DNA of 64,000 bases from Pseudomonadota bacterium (GTDB taxonomy: Bacteria; Pseudomonadota; Alphaproteobacteria; Acetobacterales; Acetobacteraceae). The DNA is taken from positions 23,339-87,338 of the forward strand of contig JAJXWD010000009.1 of assembly GCA_021781835.1 (NCBI GenBank). Direction: 5' to 3'. Positions 17,024-25,339 of this stretch are shown here, piece by piece. The position numbers and the translations under genes are program-made. Position 1 is the stretch's first letter. Each line of letters starts with the position of its first letter. The notes under the pieces were generated by a model that did not search any database, had not been told where the DNA came from, and saw only the letters and a program-made list of their open reading frames with translations.

Positions 17024-19320
17024 TGGCCATGTTCAACAAGATTGCCGTGATTGGCGCCGGCACCATGGGCGCCCAGATTGCCGCGCACTGTGCCAATGCC
17101 GGCGCGGAGGTGCTGCTGCTTGATATTGTGCCCCCGGGAGCGGCCAACCGCAACGCGCTGGCCGAGGGCGCGCTGGCCAAGCTGCGCAAGACCGAGCCGG
17201 CGGCGTTTATGTCGGACGACGCGGGCAAGCGCGTGAGCGTTGGCAATATCGAGGATGATTTGTGGAAGCTCGCCGAGAGCGACTGGATTGTGGAAGCCAT
17301 TATCGAGCGGCTGGATTTGAAGCAGGCGCTTTATGGCAAGATCGACGCGGTGATGAAGGAGGGCGCGGTGGTGTCTTCGAACACCTCGACCATTCCGTTG
17401 AGCGCGCTCACCGCGGGAGTGAGCGAGCGGTTCCGGCGCGGGTTCTGCATTACGCATTTCTTCAATCCGCCGCGCTATATGCGGCTGCTGGAGCTGGTGA
17501 GCGCGCCCGAGACCGATAAGGCGCGCGTGGACGATTTGGCCCGGTTTATTGATGTGCGGCTGGGCAAGAGCGTGGTGCGGGCGAAAGACAGCCCCGGCTT
17601 TATCGCCAACCGGCTGGGCGTTTACTGGCTGCAGGGCGCGGTGGTGGAGGCGGCCAAGGCTGGGCTCGATGTGGAGGTGGCGGATGCGCTGATCGGCCGG
17701 CCGTTTGGTATCCCCAAGACCGGGGTGTTTGGGCTTGTCGATCTGGTGGGGCTGGATTTGATGCCTCACATTAATGCCAGCCTCGCCGCCACCCTGCCCG
17801 CTGACGATGCGTTTCATGCGTTGAATGTGAAGCTGCCGGTGATCGAGAGGATGATCGCGGGGGGGTATACGGGGCGCAAGGGCAAAGGCGGGTTTTATGC
17901 CCGTGGCGCCGATAAGAGCCGGGTGGCGATCGATCTTATCAGCGGCGAATACCGGCCGGTGCGCAAGCCCGACGTGGCGGAAGCCAAGGCGCGCGACCTG
18001 AAGGTGATTTTTGAAGGCACAACCCCCGAGGCCAGATATGGCGCCACCGTGATGGGGCGCACGCTGGCTTATGCGGCCTCGCTCATTCCCACGGCCGCCG
18101 AGCGGATCACCGATATCGATGAGGCGATGAAGCTTGGCTATAACTGGGCGAAGGGGCCGTTTGAGCTGATCGACCAGCTTGGCGCCGGGTGGTTTGCCGG
18201 CTGGCTGGAACGCCAGGGCATGACCGTGCCGCCCGTGCTGGAGGCCGCGCGGGGCAAGAGATTTTACGAGGTGCGGGACGGCCGGCTGCTGGCGCTGCAC
18301 GAGGGCGCGCTGACCCCGGTGACGCGCCCAGACGGCGTGCTGCTGCTCGCAGACATTAAGCGCGCGCAGAAGCCCTTGCTGAAAAACGCCTCGGCGGCGT
18401 TGTGGGACATTGGCGATGGGGTGGAATGTTTCGAATTCACCTCGAAGAGCAATTCGCTCGATCTGGCCATTATGGAGTTGTTGGGTCAGGCGATCGCGCG
18501 GCGGCCCAAGGCGCTGGTTATTCATAATGAGGGGCGGAATTTCTCGGTGGGCGCCAATCTGGGGCTGGCTTTGCTGGCCGCCAACGTGGCGGCGTGGAGC
18601 GAGATCGAGACGCTGATCAAGACCGGGCAGGAGACCTATAAGGCCCTGAAATACGCGCCCTTCCCCGTGGTGGCCGCGCCGAGCGGCATGGCGCTGGGCG
18701 GCGGGTGCGAGATTTTGCTGCACGCGGACGCCATTCAGGCCCATGCCGAGCTTTATGCCGGGCTGGTGGAGGCCGGCGTGGGGCTGATTCCGGGATGGGG
18801 CGGCTGCAAGGAGATGCTGGCGCGCTTTGGCGCCCATAAGCGCCTGCCGCGCGGCCCGATGCCGGGGCCGGTGAAGGTGTTTGAGATGATCTCGACCGCT
18901 TATGTCTCGAAATCGGCCGCGCAGGCACAGGCCGCGCTGATTTTGCGCGAGGGCGATGAGGTGACCATGAACCGCGACCGGCTGCTGTTTGACGCCAAGC
19001 AAAAGGCGCTGGCCCTGGCGGAAAATTATACCCCGCCCGAGCCGCCGAAATTCCGGCTGCCCGGCGAGGCCGGGGCGGCGGCTTTTGGGCTGGCGGTGCG
19101 CGATTTTCACGCCAAGGGCATGGCCACGGAGTACGACGTGGTGGTGGCCGGTGAGCTGGGCACCATCCTCTCGGGCGGCACCGCCGACCCGACCGAGGAG
19201 GTGGATGAGGATTTTGTGCTGGCGCTGGAACGGGCCGGTTTCATGCGGCTGGTGAAGCGCGAGGGCACGCTCGCGCGCGTCGAGCACATGCTCACCGCCG
19301 GCAAGCCGCTGCGCAATTAA
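17023..19320 (+). CDS. fadN: 3-hydroxyacyl-CoA dehydrogenase / enoyl-CoA hydratase, FadN-type
   Basis: 765 aa with domains in the order dehydrogenase first, hydratase last, as in Bacillus FadN and unlike E. coli FadB. NAD-binding motif GAGTMGAQIA is at residues 10-19; the C-terminal HCDH domains follow (SPGFIANRLGV, AMKLGYNWAKGPFELIDQ); a crotonase domain from about residue 470 shows the oxyanion-hole stretches NFSVGANLGL and GMALGGGCEI. It carries out the middle two steps of beta-oxidation. The start overlaps the thiolase stop, and an acyl-CoA dehydrogenase begins 13 nt downstream, the same set as fadN-fadA-fadE. Confidence 0.93.
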   Translation: MAMFNKIAVIGAGTMGAQIAAHCANAGAEVLLLDIVPPGAANRNALAEGALAKLRKTEPAAFMSDDAGKRVSVGNIEDDLWKLAESDWIVEAIIERLDLKQALYGKIDAVMKEGAVVSSNTSTIPLSALTAGVSERFRRGFCITHFFNPPRYMRLLELVSAPETDKARVDDLARFIDVRLGKSVVRAKDSPGFIANRLGVYWLQGAVVEAAKAGLDVEVADALIGRPFGIPKTGVFGLVDLVGLDLMPHINASLAATLPADDAFHALNVKLPVIERMIAGGYTGRKGKGGFYARGADKSRVAIDLISGEYRPVRKPDVAEAKARDLKVIFEGTTPEARYGATVMGRTLAYAASLIPTAAERITDIDEAMKLGYNWAKGPFELIDQLGAGWFAGWLERQGMTVPPVLEAARGKRFYEVRDGRLLALHEGALTPVTRPDGVLLLADIKRAQKPLLKNASAALWDIGDGVECFEFTSKSNSLDLAIMELLGQAIARRPKALVIHNEGRNFSVGANLGLALLAANVAAWSEIETLIKTGQETYKALKYAPFPVVAAPSGMALGGGCEILLHADAIQAHAELYAGLVEAGVGLIPGWGGCKEMLARFGAHKRLPRGPMPGPVKVFEMISTAYVSKSAAQAQAALILREGDEVTMNRDRLLFDAKQKALALAENYTPPEPPKFRLPGEAGAAAFGLAVRDFHAKGMATEYDVVVAGELGTILSGGTADPTEEVDEDFVLALERAGFMRLVKREGTLARVEHMLTAGKPLRN

Positions 19321-19332
19321 AGGAGCGAGAAA

Positions 19333-21114
19333 ATGCAAACCTACAAGGCCCCGCTGCGCGATATGAAATTCGTGCTGCACGAGCTGATGAACGAGGCGCC
19401 GCTGCCGGGGCATGAGGAATTTACCCCTGAGCTGGTGGATTCGATTTTGGAGGAAGCCGGGAAATTTTGCGCCGAGCAGTTGCTGCCGCTCAATGCCAGC
19501 GGCGATTTGGAAGGCTGCGCGATTGAGAACGGCGTGGTGCGCACGCCGGCCGGGTTTAAGGCGGCTTATGACGCCTTTAACGAAGGCGGCTGGGGCGGGC
19601 TGGAAGCGGCGCCGGAATTTGGCGGCCAGGGCGCGCCGGCCACGCTCGCCAAGCTGGTGGAGGAGATGATCTGCGCCACCAATATCTCGTTTGGCATGTA
19701 TCCCGGCCTGACGCAGGGCGCGGTGCGGGCGCTGGAGATTCATGGCACCGAGGCACAGAAGGCGCTGTATCTGCCCAAGATGATCTCGGGCCAGTGGTCG
19801 GGCACCATGTGCCTGACCGAGCCCCATTGCGGCACGGATCTGGGGCTGGTGCGCACCAAGGCGGTGGCGCAGGCGGATGGCTCTTACCGCATTACCGGGG
19901 CGAAGATCTTCATCTCGGCGGGGGAGCATGATCTCTCGGAGAACATCATTCACCTCGTGCTGGCGCGCGCGCCGGATGCGCCGCCTGGCATTAAAGGCAT
20001 TTCGCTGTTCGTGGTGCCGAAATTGCTGCCCGATGCCGCCGGCGAGGCTGGGGCCGGCAATGGGGTTTCGTGCGCGGCGATCGAGCATAAGCTTGGGATC
20101 AAGGCCTCGAGCACCTGCCAGATGAATTTCGACGATGCCCAGGGCTGGCTGGTGGGGCAGCTCAACCGCGGCATGCAGGCGATGTTTGTGATGATGAACG
20201 CCGCCCGGCTGGGCGTGGCCACCCAGGGGCTCGGCATTGCCGAGGCGGCGTATCAAGGCGCCGTGCTTTATGCCAAGGAGCGCTTGCAGGGGCGCGCGCT
20301 CTCGGGCGCGAAATATCCGGAGAAGGCGGCCGACCCGATTATCGTGCACCCCGATGTGCGGCGCATGCTGCTGACCATGCGCGCTTATGTGGAGGGCTCG
20401 CGGGCGCTGGGCATGTGGGTGGCGCGCCGGCTGGATGAGGCGAACCACGAGCGGGACGAAGCCAAAAAAGCCGAAGCCGAGGAGTTTGTGGCCCTGCTGA
20501 CCCCGGTGGTGAAGGCGTTTTTCACCGATGCCGGGTTTGAATGCGCCTCGCTGGCGGTGCAGGTTTATGGCGGGCATGGCTATATACGCGACCACGGCAT
20601 GGAGCAGCTGCTGCGCGATGCCCGCATTGCCATGATTTATGAGGGCACCAACGGCGTGCAGGCGTTGGATTTGGTGGGGCGCAAGATGCCGGCGAATTTT
20701 GGCCGCGGCCTGCGGCGGTTTTTTCATCCGGTGGCGGCGTTTATCGAGGAGAATAAGGGCCATCCGGTATTGGGCCGGGCGGTGGGCGGCTTTGGCAAGG
20801 CCTTTGGCGCCTTGCAGCTGGCGACGTTTTTCATCGCCGAGAAGGCGCTGGCGGATGCCGAGGAGGCGGGCGCGGCGGCCACCGATTATCTGCGCCTGTT
20901 CGGGCTGGTGGCGCTGGGCTTCATGTGGCTGAAGATGATGAAGCTGGCGCTGGAAAAACTGCCCGATGCCGGGGTGGATGCGCCGTTTTACCAGGCCAAG
21001 CTCTCGACCGGACGGTTTTATCTGGAGCGGATGCTGCCGCAGGTGGGGGCTTTGCTGGCGGTGATCAAGGCCGGCAAGGGCGCGCTGATGGAACTGCCCG
21101 AAGAACTGTTCTGA
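19333..21114 (+). CDS. fadE: Acyl-CoA dehydrogenase with C-terminal extension domain
   Basis: 593 aa, longer than classical acyl-CoA dehydrogenases (about 380), matching the FadE/DmdC-like group with an extra C-terminal helical domain. FAD/substrate motifs are LTEPHCGTDLGLVRTKA and IFISAGEHD; the C-terminal catalytic region has QVYGGHGYIRDHGMEQLLRDAR and YEGTNGVQALDL, with the Glu expected as base. It catalyses the first oxidation of beta-oxidation and passes electrons to ETF. AGGAG lies just upstream. The DmdC alternative (methylmercaptopropionyl-CoA) cannot be excluded by sequence, but the fad neighbours favour fatty acids. Confidence 0.9.
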   Translation: MQTYKAPLRDMKFVLHELMNEAPLPGHEEFTPELVDSILEEAGKFCAEQLLPLNASGDLEGCAIENGVVRTPAGFKAAYDAFNEGGWGGLEAAPEFGGQGAPATLAKLVEEMICATNISFGMYPGLTQGAVRALEIHGTEAQKALYLPKMISGQWSGTMCLTEPHCGTDLGLVRTKAVAQADGSYRITGAKIFISAGEHDLSENIIHLVLARAPDAPPGIKGISLFVVPKLLPDAAGEAGAGNGVSCAAIEHKLGIKASSTCQMNFDDAQGWLVGQLNRGMQAMFVMMNAARLGVATQGLGIAEAAYQGAVLYAKERLQGRALSGAKYPEKAADPIIVHPDVRRMLLTMRAYVEGSRALGMWVARRLDEANHERDEAKKAEAEEFVALLTPVVKAFFTDAGFECASLAVQVYGGHGYIRDHGMEQLLRDARIAMIYEGTNGVQALDLVGRKMPANFGRGLRRFFHPVAAFIEENKGHPVLGRAVGGFGKAFGALQLATFFIAEKALADAEEAGAAATDYLRLFGLVALGFMWLKMMKLALEKLPDAGVDAPFYQAKLSTGRFYLERMLPQVGALLAVIKAGKGALMELPEELF

Positions 21115-21130
21115 TGCTTTTGGGTGCCTG

Positions 21131-21160
21131 AAAAAAGCCTCCCCTGCGGGAGGCTTTTTT
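21131..21160 (+). terminator. Intrinsic bidirectional terminator after fadE
   Basis: AAAAAAGCCTCCC (21131-21143), loop CTGC, GGGAGGCTTTTTT (21148-21160). It ends the beta-oxidation operon. Confidence 0.9.
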
Positions 21161-21231
21161 TGTTTGCGCCGGGGTGATGTGGATTGCGCGGCGGGTGGGG
21201 TTAGGCCACCGTCCAGGGGGCTGATTTGGTG

Positions 21232-21284
21232 TTCAATTTCATTGGTTCAGCTTGTGTCTTCCGGCTCAATCTAAACCAATATTG
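21232..21284 (+). repeat. Dispersed palindromic repeat, partial copy 2
   Basis: Contains only the second palindrome: TTCAATTTCATTGGTTCAG ... TCTAAACCAATATTG. The TGA stop (21266-21268) and last five codons of cmk lie inside it. Confidence 0.72.
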
Positions 21285-21907
21285 CGCTCGGTGGTTTTGG
21301 CGCGCACCAGCTTGAGGGCGGTGGCGAAGGCTTCATCGGCGTCGAGGGTGGTGGTGTCGATCAGCAGGGCGTCAGGGGCCTGGATGAGGGGGGCGCTGGC
21401 GCGGGTGCGGTCGGCTTCGTCGCGCGCCTCGACATCGGCGATGACGGCGGCGAAATCCGCCTCCTCGCCGCGCGCCTGGAACTCCAGCCAGCGGCGCCGG
21501 GCGCGGGCCTGCACGGAGGCGGTGACGAAGAGTTTCACATCCGCCTTGGGGAAGATGATGGTGCCGATGTCGCGGCCATCGAGCACGGCGCCGTGCCGGC
21601 CGCCGAAATTGCGCTGAAACTCCAGCAAGGCCTGGCGCACGGCGGGCAGCGAGGCGACCTGGGAGGCGGCTTTGGAGGTTTCGGCGTCTCGGAGATCGGG
21701 GCGGGCAAAATCAGCCTGGGTGAGGCTTCGCGCGGCCAGAAGGGCGGCCTGCTCATCGGCCGGGTCGGCGTTTGCCTCCAGCACGCGCTTGGCGGTGGCG
21801 CGGTAGAGCAGGCCGGTATCGAGGTAGGGCAGGCCAAGCTCGGCGGCCAGGCGCTTGGCCAGCGTGCCTTTGCCGGCGGCGGCCGGGCCATCGATGGCGA
21901 TGATCAT
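21266..21907 (-). CDS. cmk: Cytidylate kinase
   Basis: 213 aa with the nucleotide-kinase P-loop DGPAAAGKGTLAKRLA at the N-terminus, the CMP-binding LDGRDIGTIIFP in mid-protein and LDTGLLYRA. It phosphorylates CMP and dCMP. The ATG overlaps the aroA stop as ATGA. The common downstream partner rpsA is absent: the gene runs directly into a dispersed repeat that encodes its last residues (NIGLD) and stop, then the convergent fad operon. The altered C-terminus lies beyond the catalytic core, so activity is probably retained. Confidence 0.95.
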   Translation of the reverse strand: MIIAIDGPAAAGKGTLAKRLAAELGLPYLDTGLLYRATAKRVLEANADPADEQAALLAARSLTQADFARPDLRDAETSKAASQVASLPAVRQALLEFQRNFGGRHGAVLDGRDIGTIIFPKADVKLFVTASVQARARRRWLEFQARGEEADFAAVIADVEARDEADRTRASAPLIQAPDALLIDTTTLDADEAFATALKLVRAKTTERNIGLD

Positions 21908-23238
21908 TGGGCGGAGAGTCCGGCGCCGAGGCTTTGCATGAGGGGCACGAAGCCGGGGAAGGAGGTATCGATGAAGCTGGCATCATCGATACGGACGGGC
22001 TGGGTGGAGGCCTGGCCCAGCACCAGGGCGCTCATGGCCAGGCGATGATCCATGTGGGTTTCGACCACGCCGCCGCCGGGCAGGCCGCCAGTGCCGTGGA
22101 TGATCAGGTCATCGCCCTCGATTTCGACGCGCGCGCCGTTGACGCTGAGCAGGGCGGCGGTGGCGGAGAGGCGGTCGCTTTCCTTGACGCGCAACTCGGA
22201 CAGGCCGCGCAGGCGCGACGTGCCCTGGGCGAAGGCGCACAGCACGGCGAGGATGGGGTATTCATCGATCATCGAGGGGGCGCGCTCGGGCGGGACATCG
22301 ACCGCCTTGAGGGTGGTGTGGATGGCGATGAGGTCGCCCACCGGCTCGCCGCCCTGGGTGCGGGCATTTTGCACGGGCAGGCTGGCGCCCATTTCACGCA
22401 ATGTCTCGAACAGGCCAGCGCGCAGCGGGTTGAGGCCAACGCCCCGCACCGTGACCTGCGAGCCGGGCACCAAGAGCGCGGCGGCCACGGGAAAGGCGGC
22501 GGAGGACGGGTCACCGGGAACCACCACGTCGGCGGCGCACAGCTCGGGCTGGCCCCAGAGCTTGATGCCCCTGCCCCGCCCCACGCGCTCGACCTCGACG
22601 CGCGCGCCGAAATGGCGGAGCATGTTCTCGGAATGATCGCGGGTGGGTTCGGGCTCTTCGACCTCGGTGACGCCGCGGGCATTCAGCCCGGCCAGCAGCA
22701 CGGCGGATTTGACCTGGGCGGAGGCGACCGGCAGGCGATAGCTGAGCGGCATGGATTCGCGCGCCCCCCGGATGGTGAGCGGCAGGCGGTTGCCCGCGCG
22801 GGCGAGAAACTGCGCGCCGGTTTGCTTCAAGGGCTCGATGACGCGGGCCATGGGGCGTTTACGCAGCGAGGCATCGCCGGTCATGACGGCGTAAAGCTCG
22901 TGGGAGGCGAGGATGCCGGCGAGCAGGCGGGCGGCGGTGCCGGAATTGCCCATGTCGAGCACGTCTTCGGGCTCGGTGAGGGCGCCGATGCCGCGCCCCG
23001 AGACCAGCCAGTCATCGCCATCACGCGAGATTTCGGCGCCCAGGGCCGCCATGGCGGCGGCGGTGCGCAGCACGTCCTCGCCGGTGAGCAGGCCGGTGAT
23101 GCGGGTTTGCCCGACCGCCAGCGCGCCGAACATGAGGGCGCGGTGGCTGATGGATTTGTCACCCGGGACGGAGATGGTGCCGGTGAGCGGGCGGGAGGGC
23201 TTGGCGCTGGCGTACGGGCGGGGGGATGGGGCGTTCAT
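21904..23238 (-). CDS. aroA: 3-phosphoshikimate 1-carboxyvinyltransferase (EPSP synthase)
   Basis: 444 aa from the ATG at 23238; an upstream extension of the frame lacks family character. Motifs: PGDKSISHRALMFGAL near the N-terminus, LDMGNSGTAARL, DPSSAAFPVAAALLVPGS, SMIDEYPILA and LRVKESDRL. The overall pattern is that of the CP4-like group common in alphaproteobacteria, but the GNSGTA loop keeps the glycine that is Ala100 in the CP4 enzyme, so glyphosate insensitivity should not be assumed. It catalyses the sixth step of the shikimate pathway. It is coupled to cmk and divergent from the TIGR02300 gene. Confidence 0.94.
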   Translation of the reverse strand: MNAPSPRPYASAKPSRPLTGTISVPGDKSISHRALMFGALAVGQTRITGLLTGEDVLRTAAAMAALGAEISRDGDDWLVSGRGIGALTEPEDVLDMGNSGTAARLLAGILASHELYAVMTGDASLRKRPMARVIEPLKQTGAQFLARAGNRLPLTIRGARESMPLSYRLPVASAQVKSAVLLAGLNARGVTEVEEPEPTRDHSENMLRHFGARVEVERVGRGRGIKLWGQPELCAADVVVPGDPSSAAFPVAAALLVPGSQVTVRGVGLNPLRAGLFETLREMGASLPVQNARTQGGEPVGDLIAIHTTLKAVDVPPERAPSMIDEYPILAVLCAFAQGTSRLRGLSELRVKESDRLSATAALLSVNGARVEIEGDDLIIHGTGGLPGGGVVETHMDHRLAMSALVLGQASTQPVRIDDASFIDTSFPGFVPLMQSLGAGLSAQ

Positions 23239-23360
23239 GGCCCCGCCGATTAGCACGGCTGAGCGGCTTTGCCATAGAGTGAAGGCAAGAGGTTTGACAG
23301 GAAAGGCGCGCCGTGGCATCGCCCCGGCCTTGAGTGAATTGATTTGGACCTGAGGGTGAC

Positions 23361-23687
23361 ATGGCGAAACCGGAACTTGGTGAAAAACATACCTGCGTCT
23401 CTTGCGGCACGCGGTTTTTCGACCTCGGCAAGGAGCCGGCGGTGTGCCCGAAATGCGGGGTGGAGCAACCCGCCGAGCAGCCGCGCCTGAAGCGCGCCGC
23501 GCCGCTGCCCGAGGAGCAGAAGAAGACCGCCAAGCCCGAGATCGACGCGGATGATATTGACGTCGAGGTGCCCGATGATGGCGACGACGAGGATATTCTG
23601 GAAGATACCGATGACCTCGACGATGGCGCGGACGTGATTGACGCCGATATCGACGTGCAGCCCGAGGGCGGCGAGGACGAACGGTAA
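23361..23687 (+). CDS. TIGR02300-family small zinc-ribbon/acidic protein
   Basis: 108 aa. The N-terminal half has four cysteines in CVSCGTRFFDLGKEPAVCPKC (two CxxC pairs about 13 residues apart), and the C-terminal half is strongly acidic (DDGDDEDILEDTDDLDD). This is the TIGR02300 (FYDLN) family, almost confined to alphaproteobacteria and usually divergent from aroA, as here. Its function is unknown; the zinc ribbon plus acidic tail suggests a protein- or RNA-binding adaptor, but that is a guess. SD GAGGGTG precedes the ATG. Confidence 0.9.
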   Translation: MAKPELGEKHTCVSCGTRFFDLGKEPAVCPKCGVEQPAEQPRLKRAAPLPEEQKKTAKPEIDADDIDVEVPDDGDDEDILEDTDDLDDGADVIDADIDVQPEGGEDER

Positions 23688-23694
23688 GGGTTTT

Positions 23695-23735
23695 AAACGT
23701 TTTTTGGGTGCCGCCTTTTTTTCAAAAAAGGCGGC
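23695..23735 (+). terminator. Stop-associated flank and hairpin after the TIGR02300 gene
   Basis: Flank AAACGTTTTTTGGG (23695-23708) 7 nt after the stop, then a hairpin CCGCC-T7 (23711-23722) / A6-GGCGG (23724-23734). It is the first arm of a three-part intergenic array. Confidence 0.7.
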
Positions 23736-23740
23736 GTCTT

Positions 23741-23787
23741 CCGCAACAAAAAAGCCCCCCGGAAACCGGGGGGCTTTTTTGTTGCGG
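23741..23787. terminator. Perfect 22-bp bidirectional intrinsic terminator
   Basis: Arms 23741-23762 and 23766-23787 are exact reverse complements around an AAA loop, with AAAAAAGCCCCCCGG/CCGGGGGGCTTTTTT in the core. It works in both directions between the TIGR02300 gene and the convergent aldehyde dehydrogenase. Confidence 0.92.
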
Positions 23788-23792
23788 AGCAC

Positions 23793-23836
23793 GTGGGGCC
23801 TTTTTGAAAAAAGGCCCCACACCCCCAAAAACTTTT
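23793..23836 (-). terminator. Hairpin and CCCCCAAAAACTTTT flank after the aldehyde dehydrogenase
   Basis: Stem GTGGGGCCTTTTT (23793-23805) with AAAAAAGGCCCCAC (23807-23820), then flank CCCCCAAAAACTTTT at 23822-23836. On the minus strand the flank begins 5 nt after the stop codon (23842-23844). Confidence 0.72.
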
Positions 23837-23841
23837 AAAAT

Positions 23842-25275
23842 TTAGGCGCCGGCCTGGGTGACGAACTTGGTCACCAGATAAGGCTCAAGGCCTTCGGCGC
23901 CGCCCTCGGAGCCGTAGCCGGAATCCTTGACGCCTCCGAACGGGGTTTCGGGCAGGGCCAGGCCGTGATGGTTGATCGCCACCATGCCCGATTCCAGCTC
24001 GGACGCCAGCGCCGTGGCGGTTTTGGTGTTGCGCGTATAGGCATAGGCCGCCAAGCCGTAGGGCAGACGGTTGGCCTCGGAGATCACGTCCTCGAAGGTC
24101 TGGAAGGGACGGAAGATGGCGACCGGGCCGAACGGCTCCTCGTTCATCAGGCGGGCGTCCATCGGCACGTCGGCGATGGCGGTGGGCTCGAAGAAATAGC
24201 CCTTGTTGCCCGCGCGCTTGCCGCCCGTGCGCACCGTCGCGCCCTTTTGCACGGCATCGCCGATCAGGGCTTCCATGGCCGCCACGCGGCGGTCATTGGC
24301 GAGCGGGCCCATGGTGGTGTCGGGCTCCAGGCCGTTGCCGAGCTTGAGCGCCTCGCACTTGGCGACGAACTTGCCCAGGAACTCCTCGTACACGCCTTCC
24401 TGCACCAGAAAGCGCGTGGGGGCGACGCAGACCTGGCCGGCATTGCGGAACTTGTTGGCGGCCAGAATGGTCGCCGCGCTGTCGAGGTCGGCGTCGTTGA
24501 AGACGATGGCGGGGGCGTGGCCGCCGAGTTCCATGGTCGCGCGCTTCATGTGCTTGCCGGCCAGCGCGGCCAGATGCTTGCCGATGACGGTGGAGCCGGT
24601 GAAGGAGATCTTGCGGATGGTCGGGTGCGGGATGAGGTACTCGGAGATTTGCGCCGGCACACCGAACACCAGCTGCACGGTGCCGTAGGGCACGCCGGCA
24701 TCGATGTAGGCACGCACCAGCTCGGCGCAGGAGGCCGGGGTTTCCTCGGGCCCCTTGAGGATGAAGGCACAGCCCGCCGCCAGGGCGGCGGAGATTTTGC
24801 GCACGGCCTGGCTCATGGGGAAGTTCCAGGGCGTGAAGCCCGCCACCACGCCCACCGGCTCGCGGAGCGAGAGCTGATAGACGCCGGGCACGCGGTTGGG
24901 GATGACGCGGCCATAGGCGCGGCGGCCTTCCTCGGCGAACCAATCGACCACATCGGCCGAGCCCAGGATCTCGATCTTGGCTTCGCCCACCGGCTTGCCC
25001 TGCTCCATGGTCATCAGGCGCGCGATATGGTCGGCGCGCTCGCGGATGAGGTCGGCGGCGCGGCGCATGATCTTGCTGCGCTCATAGGCGGTCATCTTGC
25101 GCCAGGTGGCGAAGCCCTTGGCGGCGGCGTCCAGGGCGGCGTCGAGGTCGGGGATCTCGGCGTGGGCGAGCGTGCCGATCACCTCTTCGGTGGCGGGGTT
25201 GATGACGTCGAGCGTCTTGCCGCTTTTGGCGTCGCACCACTGGTCGCCGATGAATAATTGCACGTTCTGGTACAT
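23842..25275 (-). CDS. NAD(P)-dependent aldehyde dehydrogenase, succinate-semialdehyde dehydrogenase-like
   Basis: 477 aa of the ALDH superfamily. The catalytic cysteine is Cys283 in [12 protein letters not shown], the general base Glu249 in MELGGHAP, and the cofactor region reads [15 protein letters not shown] and [10 protein letters not shown]. Overall resemblance is to GabD/SSADH-type enzymes oxidising succinic or other short semialdehydes. It lies 64 nt downstream of a beta-alanine/omega-aminotransferase, whose semialdehyde product it would oxidise, so the two likely form one operon for beta-alanine or GABA breakdown. The exact semialdehyde cannot be read from sequence. GGAGGAA precedes the ATG. 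Confidence 0.9.
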   Translation of the reverse strand: MYQNVQLFIGDQWCDAKSGKTLDVINPATEEVIGTLAHAEIPDLDAALDAAAKGFATWRKMTAYERSKIMRRAADLIRERADHIARLMTMEQGKPVGEAKIEILGSADVVDWFAEEGRRAYGRVIPNRVPGVYQLSLREPVGVVAGFTPWNFPMSQAVRKISAALAAGCAFILKGPEETPASCAELVRAYIDAGVPYGTVQLVFGVPAQISEYLIPHPTIRKISFTGSTVIGKHLAALAGKHMKRATMELGGHAPAIVFNDADLDSAATILAANKFRNAGQVCVAPTRFLVQEGVYEEFLGKFVAKCEALKLGNGLEPDTTMGPLANDRRVAAMEALIGDAVQKGATVRTGGKRAGNKGYFFEPTAIADVPMDARLMNEEPFGPVAIFRPFQTFEDVISEANRLPYGLAAYAYTRNTKTATALASELESGMVAINHHGLALPETPFGGVKDSGYGSEGGAEGLEPYLVTKFVTQAGA

Positions 25276-25339
25276 TGGTTCCTCCTGGAAGCGACGGGCC
25301 AGATGAGCGGCCCGCCTGATTAAAATGGGGCTGTGCCGC

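Noticed and set aside
16675..20763. Very long minus-strand open frame (over 1,300 codons) opposite the fad genes
   Set aside because: It lies entirely antisense to three clearly identified beta-oxidation enzymes; its Arg/His/Gln-rich composition is the usual shadow of GC-rich codons.
22960..23010. Glyphosate-insensitive type of AroA
   Set aside because: Although AroA is CP4-like overall, the GNSGTA loop retains Gly where CP4 has Ala100, so insensitivity cannot be claimed.
21907..23253. 448-codon plus-strand frame across aroA
   Set aside because: Antisense to aroA, which has all EPSP synthase motifs; the Gly/His-rich translation is an artefact of composition.
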